From Pseudarthrobacter defluvii (lineage in GTDB: Bacteria > Actinomycetota > Actinomycetes > Actinomycetales > Micrococcaceae), in the NCBI RefSeq assembly GCF_030816725.1, contig NZ_JAUSYG010000001.1, forward strand, positions 1,860,001-1,924,000: a DNA stretch of 64,000 nt, read 5' to 3'. The translations under genes and the position numbers were made by a program. The notes beneath the pieces were generated by a model. The model did not search any database, was not told the DNA's origin, and worked only from the letters and a program-made list of their open reading frames with translations. Numbering within the stretch: position 1 is the first letter of the stretch; every line of letters starts with the position of its first letter. Of the stretch, positions 34,286-42,870 are shown in pieces.

Positions 34286-35284
34286 TTGCCTGATACCAAC
34301 GCCGCCGCGTGGCCATGGGTCCGTGCACGGCTTTCCGGCCTCCGAACCTCGGCCCGGCCCGGCACGAGACGCGGCGGAAGCGCTGTGGTGCGCACCGCCG
34401 TCGTCACGGACTCGGCTGCTGCCCTGCCGGCGGACTATTCACGCGGACTTCCGGGCGACGGAATCCTGACGGTGACTCCCATGCCGGTCATGGTGGGCGC
34501 TGAGATCTACGGAGAGGGCGAAGACGACATCCTGGAGACCATCGCCGTTGCCCTGGCCGCGGGGACGCCGGTCAAGACGTCCCGGCCGTCGCCCGGGCAG
34601 TTCGAGCAGGCTTACCGCGCTGCCCAGCTCCGCGGGTTCGAAGGTATCGTTTCGGTCCACATTTCGGGTGAGCTTTCGGGTACTGCGGATTCCGCGCGGC
34701 TGGCTGCCGCCAGGGTAGGAATCCCGGTGGACGTAATCGACACCCGCACGGTTGGCATGGCGCAAGGGTTGGCGGTCCAGGCCGCTGTGGAGGCGGCGGC
34801 AGCCGGTGCCGACCGGGCGGCGGTGGCCGCTGCGGCGGCAGCCCAAGCGGAACGCACCAAGGTCTTTTTCTACGTGCCCAGCCTGGAACAGTTGCGCCGT
34901 GGCGGGCGCATTGGAGCGGCGGCATCACTCCTGGGCACCGTGCTTGCCATCAAGCCCATCCTGGCAGTTGACGGCGGCAGGATCATCCCGCTCGAAAAGG
35001 TGCGTTCTGCCGCGAAGGCGGTGGCGCGCCTTGAAGACATCGTGGTGGCGGAGGCGGTGCTCCATCCGGGCGAGTCCGTCTGCCTTGCCGTCCACCACTT
35101 CGGCAACCCGGAGGAGGCGGAGAGCCTGGCGGCCAGGCTTGAGGCGGCTCTTCCTGACTGTCCTCCCGCCCAGATCAGTTCCCTTCCCGCGGTCCTGGCC
35201 GCCCACGCAGGGCTTGGCGTCCTCGCCGTCATTGTGGGCAGGGTGGACGGCGGGCCCGACGGCGGCGCCGACCAGTCCCCATAG
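34286..35284 (+). CDS. DegV family fatty-acid-binding protein
   Basis: 332 residues. DegV/FakB-type proteins bind a fatty acid and present it to the FakA kinase in Firmicutes; the role in actinobacteria is less clear. The core starts VRTAVVTDSAAALP near residue 36, with VKTSRPSPGQFEQAY near residue 95 and the lipid-site helix HISGELSGTADSARLAA. TTG 34286 has AGGAGGG just upstream; a GTG near 34385 giving a shorter protein is the alternative. No fakA gene lies nearby. Confidence 0.85.
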   Translation: MPDTNAAAWPWVRARLSGLRTSARPGTRRGGSAVVRTAVVTDSAAALPADYSRGLPGDGILTVTPMPVMVGAEIYGEGEDDILETIAVALAAGTPVKTSRPSPGQFEQAYRAAQLRGFEGIVSVHISGELSGTADSARLAAARVGIPVDVIDTRTVGMAQGLAVQAAVEAAAAGADRAAVAAAAAAQAERTKVFFYVPSLEQLRRGGRIGAAASLLGTVLAIKPILAVDGGRIIPLEKVRSAAKAVARLEDIVVAEAVLHPGESVCLAVHHFGNPEEAESLAARLEAALPDCPPAQISSLPAVLAAHAGLGVLAVIVGRVDGGPDGGADQSP

Positions 35285-35388
35285 AGGCCCTGAAGGTCCT
35301 TTGCCTCTGGTGGCATCTCCTGCCGACTCGTAACCTCGTCGCATTACGCCGCCCCGTCCCGGGACGGCTCCCGGAAGGGAGGAAACTC

Positions 35389-36465
35389 ATGCGTGCGCCC
35401 CGGGTAGATTTTGTCCGGAAAGCGATGGGGCTTCCCGTGGCACTGGTTTTTCTCCTGGCGGCTTGCGCTCAAGGTGGCACGCCCACGTCACCAACCCATT
35501 CGCCCCCGTCCGGATCAGGCAGCCCGGCCTGCGACCTGATAACTCCCGGGATCGCCGCCAGGATCGACCCCGGTTTGGTGCAAGTGGGGCAAGGCGGCAA
35601 GCCGGCGGGGAGCCCGGCCTACGTGTGCGGCTACATGAACAAGTCAGACAAGGGGCAGGTCCTCTCAGTGTCGCTGACATCACCCGCATCAGCAGCGCAG
35701 ATCGCTGAGGCGGAAAAGACCCCTGACTGTTCGCCGGTGGCCGGTATCGGGGACTTCGCCTGCATGCAGTGGAGCGGCTGGTTCCGCGGCGAAGGCAACG
35801 GGGCGTCCGCCAACACTGTGCTTAAGGCCGTGCGGGGCAAGGAGTCCCTCGATCTGCGTTTCCTGCTCCCGCCACCTACGGTCCCGGGACCCACGGGTGC
35901 CAACACCATTCCCGACGGCAACGGCATCGCCCGTGCGCTGGCCCAGGCAACCGTCGAGGCAGGGTGGGGCAACGGAGGTGCGCTCAACGTTCCGACGGCA
36001 CCGCCCGTCGGACAGCAGCCGACGACCAACAACCCCGTGTGTGCCCTGGTGAGCCCGGAGGCGGTCAAGAACGCATTCGGCGCAACGACGACGGCACAGG
36101 TCACCCCAGGAGAGGGCAGCTGCCGGTACACCTTCGGCGCCGGGGGCACACCGGGTCCGGACTCACTGGTGTTCGCCATCGAGTTCCATCAGGGGGGAGC
36201 GACCCTTCTGTCGGGGCCTTTGCCGCCGGACGGCCAGGAGCTCAACGGCATCGGGGATGCGGCCGTGTTCGTCCTCCGGGAGGATGCGTCGCAGCCGAAG
36301 AAGTTCCCCTCCGGGGAGGTGCCAATCACCTATATGTCGCTTCAGGTAGCCAGGGGCCAGAACATGGCTATCTTCACCGCACGGATCCTGATTTCACCGG
36401 ATGGGCCTACAAGTGAGCAGGTCAAGGACCAATTCGTCACGTTGGTCAAGGGCATCGACTTCTGA
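35389..36465 (+). CDS. Secreted lipoprotein with two DUF3558-like repeats
   Basis: 358 residues. A lipoprotein signal peptide ends in the lipobox LLAAC near residue 25, followed by a Ser/Pro/Thr-rich linker. Two related halves follow, each starting with a Cys motif: CDLITPGIAARI near residue 49 and CALVSPEAVKNAFG near residue 217, the pattern of DUF3558-type lipoproteins. Each half has further Cys (VCGYM, FACMQW; SCRYTF) that could form disulfides outside the cell. GGAGGAAA precedes the ATG. Function unknown; a second lipoprotein gene follows. Confidence 0.72.
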   Translation: MRAPRVDFVRKAMGLPVALVFLLAACAQGGTPTSPTHSPPSGSGSPACDLITPGIAARIDPGLVQVGQGGKPAGSPAYVCGYMNKSDKGQVLSVSLTSPASAAQIAEAEKTPDCSPVAGIGDFACMQWSGWFRGEGNGASANTVLKAVRGKESLDLRFLLPPPTVPGPTGANTIPDGNGIARALAQATVEAGWGNGGALNVPTAPPVGQQPTTNNPVCALVSPEAVKNAFGATTTAQVTPGEGSCRYTFGAGGTPGPDSLVFAIEFHQGGATLLSGPLPPDGQELNGIGDAAVFVLREDASQPKKFPSGEVPITYMSLQVARGQNMAIFTARILISPDGPTSEQVKDQFVTLVKGIDF

Positions 36466-36525
36466 ACCAGCCCGCGCCCGGTGCAAGTACAAACGCCAGG
36501 GAACTTACGGATAGGAGTGGATCGG

Positions 36526-37356
36526 ATGCATGGAGAAGCAGGGAGCTCCGTCCAACAGCCCAAGTGCGCCGATTGGTTTAGAAGAGCCGGGATTCTTGGT
36601 GCTGGGCTGTTGATCCTCACCGCATGCGGGTCCGGGCAACCAGCTATTTCACCGTCACCCAGCGTCAGCACTACCACCTCGACAAAGTCATCCAGCGCGA
36701 CGCCCGTGGCAGAGCCAACCACATCGTCTCCCAAAGTCTTCACAGACCAGGAACTCATGGCCATCACCAGCCAAGTCCTTGAGCCACACGGCGGAAGAGC
36801 CGAGGACACGGCCATGGCACGCAAGTCGTACGCGAAGATGCAGCAGCCGCCGGCGTCTGCGTCTGTCTCGTCCATACTCGGTCCCACGGATCCAGCTGAG
36901 TGCAACGTTTTCCATAGGTCATGGCAGCACGAGGCGCAATTGGACCTCTCCATGGGCTTTGCCCTCGGTGAAGTGTTCAACCTCGGTAGCCACGGAGCCG
37001 GCACGATCCTCTTCGACGTCAGGAGCGCTCCCCGGGAAGCCCTCGCCAAAGCTGACTTTGATTACAGGCAGGAGCTGATGGTTCGCTGCGCCACGTTCGA
37101 CCAGACGGTGTCCGGAGCTACCGGGCCCCAAAAGTTCACCATCCACCTCCTCCCGGGACCGGACATCGGCGAGAAGGCCTACGTGACCAAGGGCTCCTTC
37201 GATGGGAACAGCGCCTTTGTCGGGCTTCGGGTCCTGGACGGAACGATTTCTCTTGATATGGGCTTCAATCAGGGCTCGGACATGACCGAGGAGGAGGGCC
37301 TCAGCCTGATGTCTCAAGTTGCGCAGGGGTTTGTCGAAGAGGCGAAGAGCCAATAA
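36526..37356 (+). CDS. Secreted lipoprotein of unknown function
   Basis: 276 residues from ATG 36526 (TAGGAG 8 bases upstream). A signal peptide with twin Arg-like WFRRAGILGAGLLILTAC leads to the lipobox LTAC, followed by a Ser/Thr-rich linker (about 40-75) and a folded domain to the C terminus. Two Cys in the mature domain (AECNVFH and MVRCATF) could pair. Fold resembles sensor or PknH-type extracellular lipoproteins only loosely; no family assigned. It follows the DUF3558-like lipoprotein by 60 bp and has slightly lower GC in its 5' part. Confidence 0.6.
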   Translation: MHGEAGSSVQQPKCADWFRRAGILGAGLLILTACGSGQPAISPSPSVSTTTSTKSSSATPVAEPTTSSPKVFTDQELMAITSQVLEPHGGRAEDTAMARKSYAKMQQPPASASVSSILGPTDPAECNVFHRSWQHEAQLDLSMGFALGEVFNLGSHGAGTILFDVRSAPREALAKADFDYRQELMVRCATFDQTVSGATGPQKFTIHLLPGPDIGEKAYVTKGSFDGNSAFVGLRVLDGTISLDMGFNQGSDMTEEEGLSLMSQVAQGFVEEAKSQ

Positions 37357-37484
37357 GCGCCCCTGCAGCGCCGGCCAGTCGGAATGGTGGCGTGAAAGCC
37401 AGCGGTCCCAGCGGAGGGACGCAACTTTCCACATAGCGTCCGTGGCTCCTGACGGGCAGCATGGCGGGTCCCTAGGGTGGAGCC

Positions 37485-38378
37485 ATGTCACGCCGGAATG
37501 CTGGAGGAGCTGATCAGCGGGCGCGGCATTCTGGCGCCAGGCTTCAGGCCGCCCTGGGGGAGGCACGCGCCGGGCTCCTGGAGGTTGGATCCGGGGCTGA
37601 CGGTTTCGAGTACCGGGGAACCGGGGAATCCGGCGGAACTGAAACAGGCAGCGGCCGCGGGGATGGTTCCGGCGGTGCGCCGTCCCTCCGGTGGCGCGTG
37701 GGGCTTCGTGTTGCCCTTCTGCTGGCCGCCCTGGCGGTGGCGGCTGGAGCCTGGTTTTGGTGGCAGGCGGGTTCGGCGGTTCCGGAGATCCTGCCCCTCA
37801 ACGGTGCCAGTTCCGGGGAAGGCACCGGGGCAGCGGGCGATCGGCCAGCCCCGGCCGGGACTGCTGAATCACTCCCGGATACTGATCGCGGGCAGGGCGA
37901 GCCCACCACCGGGGCGCTGGTGGTGGTGCACGTGGCCGGTGCCGTGGCCAAGCCCGGTGTTATCCGGTTGCAGAGCGGCAGCCGCGTTGATGACGCGATT
38001 GCGGCAGCGGGTGGCGCGGCAGCGGACGCCGACGTGAACCGGCTGAACCTTGCACTCGTGGTGGAGGACGGACAGAAAATTTACGTACCGCAGCGGGGAG
38101 AGCCGGCGTCCTCCGTTCCCGATGCAGGCGGTGCAGGCGGGCCCACCGGCATGGGCCAGCAGGGGTCGGAATCCGGTTCGGCCGCCGGAAAGATCAACCT
38201 CAATACCGCGGACGCTGCAGTGCTGGACACCCTGCCCAAAGTCGGGCCGGTGCTGGCCCAACGGATCGTGGACTGGCGGAAGGAACACGGTCCCTTCAAA
38301 AGCGTTGAAGAACTGGACGCGGTGGATGGCGTTGGGCCCAAGATGCTTGAAGCCTTGCTGCCCCTGGTAACGGTATAA
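37485..38378 (+). CDS. comEA: ComEA family DNA-binding protein
   Basis: 297 residues: cytoplasmic Gly/Arg-rich N terminus, one transmembrane helix (about residues 75-93), a Pro/Gly-rich linker, an SLBB domain (VVVHVAGAVAKPGVIRLQSGSRVDDAI near residue 145) and a C-terminal double helix-hairpin-helix (INLNTADAAVLDTLPKVGPVLAQRIVDW and LDAVDGVGPKMLEALLP). This is the classic DNA receptor of natural transformation, placed outside the membrane. It precedes comEC by 9 bp. Transformation in this group is not well established. Confidence 0.9.
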   Translation: MSRRNAGGADQRARHSGARLQAALGEARAGLLEVGSGADGFEYRGTGESGGTETGSGRGDGSGGAPSLRWRVGLRVALLLAALAVAAGAWFWWQAGSAVPEILPLNGASSGEGTGAAGDRPAPAGTAESLPDTDRGQGEPTTGALVVVHVAGAVAKPGVIRLQSGSRVDDAIAAAGGAAADADVNRLNLALVVEDGQKIYVPQRGEPASSVPDAGGAGGPTGMGQQGSESGSAAGKINLNTADAAVLDTLPKVGPVLAQRIVDWRKEHGPFKSVEELDAVDGVGPKMLEALLPLVTV

Positions 38379-38387
38379 GGAGCCGGG

Positions 38388-40526
38388 GTGGCAGTGGGAA
38401 CGGGCGGGGACAGAGGGCAGGGGAGGCGGGTGGCGGAATCCTGCGGAAATCGAACGCGCAGTCCCTGGAACCGGTTCGTCGAATCTGCGGTCCAGGGCAT
38501 CGGCACAGAGCCCACGGAGGCGGCCGGCTCAGGAACAGTGCAGCCCCCTGAAACAACTTCACCTGGAACAACGTCCCCTTCCGGACCGTCACCCGCAACA
38601 ACCCGGGCACGGCTGCACACGCCAGTACTGCCCATACGCCGCCACACGGTCCTGCAGGGATACTGGCTGAAGGGATACTGGACCAAGGGCCTGGACCGCC
38701 TGCGCCAACGGATTGCCGGAAGCCATACGGCCAAGGAAGCAGCTGACCCGAATTGTGCAGGACCACGGCGGCGTACGGACCTCCGGCTTGTCCTCCCCGC
38801 AGCACTGGTTTGGGGCGCCTCAGTGGCAGGGCTTTGGCTGCCGCCTGCGGGGCTGGCCGCCCTGTGCTGCCTCCTAGTGGCACTCGGCGGGCTCATCCTG
38901 GCCCGCGCCGCGAACGGCCGGCGGACTCGCAAGGGAAGTGCCGCCGTCGGCCGCACGTATACGCCGGGGACCTTCGGGGGCAGGGGGCGGAGTTTCCGGG
39001 CCGCGCTGGGCGTTTCCCTGCTGCTGGGCGCTGCCGCCGCAGCCCATTCTGCAACAGCGTCCAGCCAGCGGTTCGATGGGCCCCTCGCCGAGGCGATCGC
39101 GGCGGGCAGGTCGGCCGTCGCGGTCGTGGAGGTTGCAGGAAACCCCCGGACCGTGGGCGGCTTCGGGGAGACGTCGGGACGCTGGGCGGTGCCGGTGTGG
39201 ACGCGGGAGGTGACCGCCGGCGGTGTCCTGGTGCGGACCCGCGCCCGGCTCGTGGTGATGGGCGGGCAGGAGTGGGCAGGCGCGGTGCCCGGGCAGACGC
39301 TGCGCGCAGCGGGCAAGCTGCGGCCCGCGGATCCCGGAGAGCAGGACGCGGGAACCCTGGCCGCTTCGACGGCTCCCGGCAACGCCGCCGGCGGCTCCGC
39401 GCTGGACGCCGGAGCAAGGGAACTGCGCGGGCGTTTTGTTTCCGCCGCCGCGTTCCTGCCACCTGATGCCCGCGGGCTGCTTCCGGGAATGGTCACCGGT
39501 GATACCAGCGCCTTGGATGACGGTCTGGGCAATGCGATGAAAGCCGTGGGCATGACGCACCTGACGGCGGTCAGCGGGGCAAATTGCAGCCTCGTGCTGG
39601 GGGCGCTGTTGGTGTTGTGCCGTCGCTTGCGGCTGCCCCGCGCGCCTGCTGCTGCAGCAGCCCTTGCCGGCCTGGGCCTGTTTGTTGTCCTGGTGGGACC
39701 TGATGCCAGCGTCCTGCGCGCGGCGCTGATGGGCGCCATCGGTGTCGCCTCCCTGGCCGGCGGTCGCTCAGGACGTGGCCTCAGCTTCCTCTGCCTCGCC
39801 GTCACCGGGCTTCTGTTGGCTGACCCTGCCCTGGGCTCCAGTTTTGGATTCCTGCTGTCCGTGCTGGCCACACTGGGGATCATCCTCCTGGGACGGCGGA
39901 TCATGGGCTGGGTTCCCGAGGCAGTGCCGCGGTGGCTTGTTGCAGCGGTCGCGGTCCCGTTGTCGGCGCAATTGCTGTGTGGCCCCGTCATCATTCTCCT
40001 GCAGCCACAGTTCGCGACCTATTCCTTGCTGGCTAACGTAGCCGTCTCGCCCCTGGTTGCCCCCGTCACCCTCCTGGGCACCGTTGCGGTGCCCCTGGTG
40101 ATCGTGCTGCCCTGGGCGGCAGCGGCGCTGATAGCTGTGGCCGGGATGTTCAGTGCAGGGGTGGCAGCAGTTTCCCGCTTTGCCGCACAACTGCCAGGGG
40201 CCGCACTTCCGTGGCCGGAGGGGATACCGGGCTTGCTCTCCATGGTGATGTTGTCCGCCGTGACGCTTGCCACCGTATGGGCGGCGGCCCGGCCCCTGCA
40301 GGTCGTCCGCAGGGTAAGGGAGGCACACACCGCAGCTGTCCGGTTGATCGAGCTGGTGGAACTGCGGTTGCAGCGGCTCCGGCGCGCCTGCGGCTTGGAC
40401 CGGGGACGCAGACATGGCAGGCTGGGATACTGCAATAACACCTCCGGAAGGGACCTTCGATGGCCGCTGCGCAAAAGCGAGCAACCCGCACCACGGCATC
40501 GAATACCGCCTCCTGGCGGGATGTAG
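38388..40526 (+). CDS. comEC: ComEC/Rec2-family membrane protein without metallo-beta-lactamase domain
   Basis: 712 residues with a long unusual hydrophilic N terminus (about 1-110), then hydrophobic segments, an OB-like DUF4131 region, and the competence core (MTHLTAVSGANCSLVLGALL and GPDASVLRAALMGAIGVASL). The core forms the inner-membrane DNA channel. The C-terminal metallo-beta-lactamase domain (HxHxDH) found in many ComEC proteins is absent; the protein ends in a basic tail that overlaps holA by 67 bases. GTG start with AAGGAG. Together with comEA it suggests DNA uptake, although no pilus genes are in this window. Confidence 0.85.
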   Translation: MAVGTGGDRGQGRRVAESCGNRTRSPWNRFVESAVQGIGTEPTEAAGSGTVQPPETTSPGTTSPSGPSPATTRARLHTPVLPIRRHTVLQGYWLKGYWTKGLDRLRQRIAGSHTAKEAADPNCAGPRRRTDLRLVLPAALVWGASVAGLWLPPAGLAALCCLLVALGGLILARAANGRRTRKGSAAVGRTYTPGTFGGRGRSFRAALGVSLLLGAAAAAHSATASSQRFDGPLAEAIAAGRSAVAVVEVAGNPRTVGGFGETSGRWAVPVWTREVTAGGVLVRTRARLVVMGGQEWAGAVPGQTLRAAGKLRPADPGEQDAGTLAASTAPGNAAGGSALDAGARELRGRFVSAAAFLPPDARGLLPGMVTGDTSALDDGLGNAMKAVGMTHLTAVSGANCSLVLGALLVLCRRLRLPRAPAAAAALAGLGLFVVLVGPDASVLRAALMGAIGVASLAGGRSGRGLSFLCLAVTGLLLADPALGSSFGFLLSVLATLGIILLGRRIMGWVPEAVPRWLVAAVAVPLSAQLLCGPVIILLQPQFATYSLLANVAVSPLVAPVTLLGTVAVPLVIVLPWAAAALIAVAGMFSAGVAAVSRFAAQLPGAALPWPEGIPGLLSMVMLSAVTLATVWAAARPLQVVRRVREAHTAAVRLIELVELRLQRLRRACGLDRGRRHGRLGYCNNTSGRDLRWPLRKSEQPAPRHRIPPPGGM

Positions 40527-41476
40527 CTCCGGACCGGATCGTGCTGGTGAGCGGGCCGGAAGAGTACCTGGGCATCAGGGCCATGGACAGGATCCGTTCG
40601 CAGGTCAGGGAGGCTTCGCCGGACGTTGAACTGAGCCGCATGAACGCTGCCTGCTATGAACCTGGCGCCCTCACCATGCAGGTGAGTCCGTCACTGTTCG
40701 GCGAGAGCAAGCTCATTGAGGTGGAAGCTGTGGAGGGCATGAACGACGCCTTCCTCGCGGATGCCCTCGCCTACCTCCAGCACCCGGAACAGGACGCCGT
40801 CGTCGTACTGCGCCACGCCGGGGGAGTACGCGGCAAAAAACTCCTGGATGCCGTCAGGAAGGGCGGTTGGCCCGTGGTGGATTGCCAGCCGCTGAAGAAG
40901 GATGCGGACAAGGTCCAATTCGTCACTGCAGAGTTCAGGGCAGCCGGGCGGCGGATTAACCAGGACGCCGTACAGGCCCTGGTCAATGCTGTGGGTGCAG
41001 ACCTGTCGGAACTCGCCGCCGCCTGCGCACAACTGATAGCCGATGCGGGCAGCACCGTCACTACCGAAACGGTGGACAAGTACTACGGCGGCCGAGTCGA
41101 AGCCACGGCGTTCAAGGTGGCCGACGCCGCAATGGCAGGAAACGCGCCGGTGGCACTGTCCACGCTGCGTCACGCCCTCGCAACCGGCGCAGACCCGGTG
41201 CCCCTGGTGGCAGCCCTCGCATCGAAGCTGCGAACAGTGGCCCGGGTTGCAGGGGCCTCCGGATCGTCCGCGCAGATTGCAGCGGAGCTGGGCATGCAGC
41301 CTTGGCTGGTGGAGCAGGCGCAGCGGGACGTCCGGCGCTGGACCCCGGAAGGCCTGGTGCGGTCAATCCAGGCCACGGCGGAGGCTGACGCACAGGTCAA
41401 GGGCCTGTCCCGGGACCCGGTCTACGCGGTGGAACATGCTGTGACCGTCATAGCGATGTCCGTCCAGGGCCGATAG
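40460..41476 (+). CDS. holA: DNA polymerase III delta subunit
   Basis: 338 residues; clamp loader subunit that opens the sliding clamp. The domain I pattern IVLVSGPEEYLGIRAMDRIRSQ lies near residue 27, with the beta-clamp contact region ADALAYLQHPEQDAVVVLRH and helical C terminus following. ATG 40460 preceded by GGAAGGGA. It begins inside the end of comEC in another frame; the comEC-holA-rpsT cluster is common in bacteria. Convergent with rpsT. Confidence 0.9.
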   Translation: MAAAQKRATRTTASNTASWRDVAPDRIVLVSGPEEYLGIRAMDRIRSQVREASPDVELSRMNAACYEPGALTMQVSPSLFGESKLIEVEAVEGMNDAFLADALAYLQHPEQDAVVVLRHAGGVRGKKLLDAVRKGGWPVVDCQPLKKDADKVQFVTAEFRAAGRRINQDAVQALVNAVGADLSELAAACAQLIADAGSTVTTETVDKYYGGRVEATAFKVADAAMAGNAPVALSTLRHALATGADPVPLVAALASKLRTVARVAGASGSSAQIAAELGMQPWLVEQAQRDVRRWTPEGLVRSIQATAEADAQVKGLSRDPVYAVEHAVTVIAMSVQGR

Positions 41477-41608
41477 CCCCTCAAGCTGCCGTCAGTTCCT
41501 GTCCCCTCCGGCGTCCCGGCCCTGAACGGTGCCGCGTTCTAGTAAGGAAGGACAGCGGCCTGCCGCCCCCGCTGAATTGGACGATTCAGGGCACGGTGGC
41601 ACGACTGG

Positions 41609-41644
41609 ACCGGTAGCACGGTTAAAACCGGTAGCAGGGTTAAA
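41609..41644. repeat. 18-bp tandem direct repeat between holA and rpsT
   Basis: Two adjacent copies of ACCGGTAGCA(C/G)GGTTAAA (41609-41626 and 41627-41644), differing at one base. Each contains the palindrome ACCGGT. The repeat abuts the rpsT terminator. The region 41477-41704 has no gene. Confidence 0.7.
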
Positions 41645-41647
41645 GGC

Positions 41648-41679
41648 GTGTGGCCGGTACCCGAGGGTACCGGCCACAC
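41648..41679 (-). terminator. rpsT terminator hairpin
   Basis: Perfect 15-bp inverted repeat GTGTGGCCGGTACCC / GGGTACCGGCCACAC (41648-41662 and 41665-41679) with a 2-base loop. It lies 26 bp past the rpsT stop, and TTT follows shortly on the minus strand. It could also serve holA from the other side. Confidence 0.75.
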
Positions 41680-41704
41680 CATCAGTTCGTGGGAACTGGA
41701 AACC

Positions 41705-41965
41705 TTAGAGTGCGTTGACCTTCTTGGAGATCGCCGACTTGCGGTTCGCTGCGTTGTTCTTGTGCAGAACACCCTTGCTGACAGCCTTGTCCAGCTTACG
41801 GCTGGCAGAAACGAGCGCAGTAGTAGCAGCTTCCTTGTCAGCGGACTCAACAGCGGTGTTGACGGCGCGGATGGCCGTCTTCAGCTCGGACTTGACTGCG
41901 TTGTTGCGCAGGCGGGCCTTCTCGTTGGTCAGGATGCGCTTCTTCTGGGACTTGATATTCGCCAC
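41705..41965 (-). CDS. rpsT: 30S ribosomal protein S20
   Basis: 86 residues, very basic and helical, [30 protein letters not shown]..., ending [13 protein letters not shown]. It binds 16S rRNA early in small-subunit assembly. GTG start at 41965, preceded on the minus strand by AAAGAGAG. Opposite in orientation to its neighbours and closed by its own terminator, so it is a single-gene unit. Codon use is more biased and GC lower than neighbours, as for other ribosomal proteins. Confidence 0.95.
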   Translation of the reverse strand: MANIKSQKKRILTNEKARLRNNAVKSELKTAIRAVNTAVESADKEAATTALVSASRKLDKAVSKGVLHKNNAANRKSAISKKVNAL

Positions 41966-42134
41966 GTGTGAACTCTCTTTGTAATGCGGAAATGGTCTAG
42001 AGGGCTTTCAGGCTGGCCTTGACTGAGCGGCGTGGGGATACCTATGGCGGCCAACCATCAGTGACCGTCGACCTGCACGGACACACAGCAATAAAGACTA
42101 GCAGGTCAGCGGCGGCTCTGGCCATTCCAGGCGC

Positions 42135-42686
42135 TCAGGTCCAGCCGTGTTGCCTGCGCAGTCCGGCCGCCACTTTTTCGAAACGCGCCTTGTCCAATAC
42201 CGCGCCTTCACGCCGGATGCTGTCCGGCCGGATCTGGAGGACACGGTCCAGCCGTACCTCGCTGGCCCTGCCCTGCCTGTCCCAGCCGCCCGCGCCGAGG
42301 TCCACGTATCCTGTGGAAGCGGTGCCGGCAGGAATCCGGTCCCTGCTGGTCAGCATCAGCCCCAGGAGGTAGGGCCCGTTGTGTCCCACCAGCAGCACCG
42401 GCCGGTCCTTCCCTCGGCCATGGTCCTCCTCGTAGGGGACCCAGGTCCACACCACTTCGCCCGGATCCGGATCCCCGTCCGGCTGGGGGCTGTAGCGGAC
42501 AGTGGCGCGGCCGCGGTAATCACCGGGATAGCCAGCGGCTTCGGTAGGAGCGCCCCCACCGGAGCCGGGGCGCTTGCGGCCGTTGCGATTGTCCCGGACC
42601 GGCACTGGCGGGACCGCGCGCCGTTCCTGCAGCATGCGCAGGCCGCGGCGGACGGCGTTTCCCAGGGAGCGGAGATCGATGGCCAT
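42135..42686 (-). CDS. PemK/MazF-like protein without visible antitoxin
   Basis: 183 residues. The C-terminal 110 residues match the MazF/PemK fold: GEVVWTWVPYEEDHGRGKDRPVLLVG near residue 76, then LGLMLTSRDR and SEVRLDRVLQIRP. The N-terminal 70 residues are basic and Gly/Pro-rich, not typical of short MazF toxins. It is a single gene between rpsT and lepA with no small partner gene on either side, so it may be a housekeeping-type PemK-like protein of actinobacteria rather than a toxin. Confidence 0.75.
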   Translation of the reverse strand: MAIDLRSLGNAVRRGLRMLQERRAVPPVPVRDNRNGRKRPGSGGGAPTEAAGYPGDYRGRATVRYSPQPDGDPDPGEVVWTWVPYEEDHGRGKDRPVLLVGHNGPYLLGLMLTSRDRIPAGTASTGYVDLGAGGWDRQGRASEVRLDRVLQIRPDSIRREGAVLDKARFEKVAAGLRRQHGWT

Positions 42687-42870
42687 CCCAACAGCCTAGC
42701 GGCGCGGGTGTATGGGTGTGCCGTCGAAACACCTGTGCGTGGGCCGGTGAGGATGCGGTGGCGGGCTCCCGGACGTGGGACACTGGAGGTTGAAGACGTG
42801 CGGCCGGGCCGCAGGCGCCTTTCACGTGCCTGCCGGATCGCTGCAAACAACCCAACAGTAAGGACCCTGC

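Noticed and set aside
35283-35308. AGAGGC/GCCTCT hairpin after degV as a terminator.
   Set aside because: Only a 6-bp stem with a 14-base loop and no T-run.
38081-39994. A 637-codon minus-strand frame opposite comEA/comEC.
   Set aside because: Arg/Pro/Ser/Thr-rich, low-complexity composition, typical of a shadow of a GC-rich coding frame.
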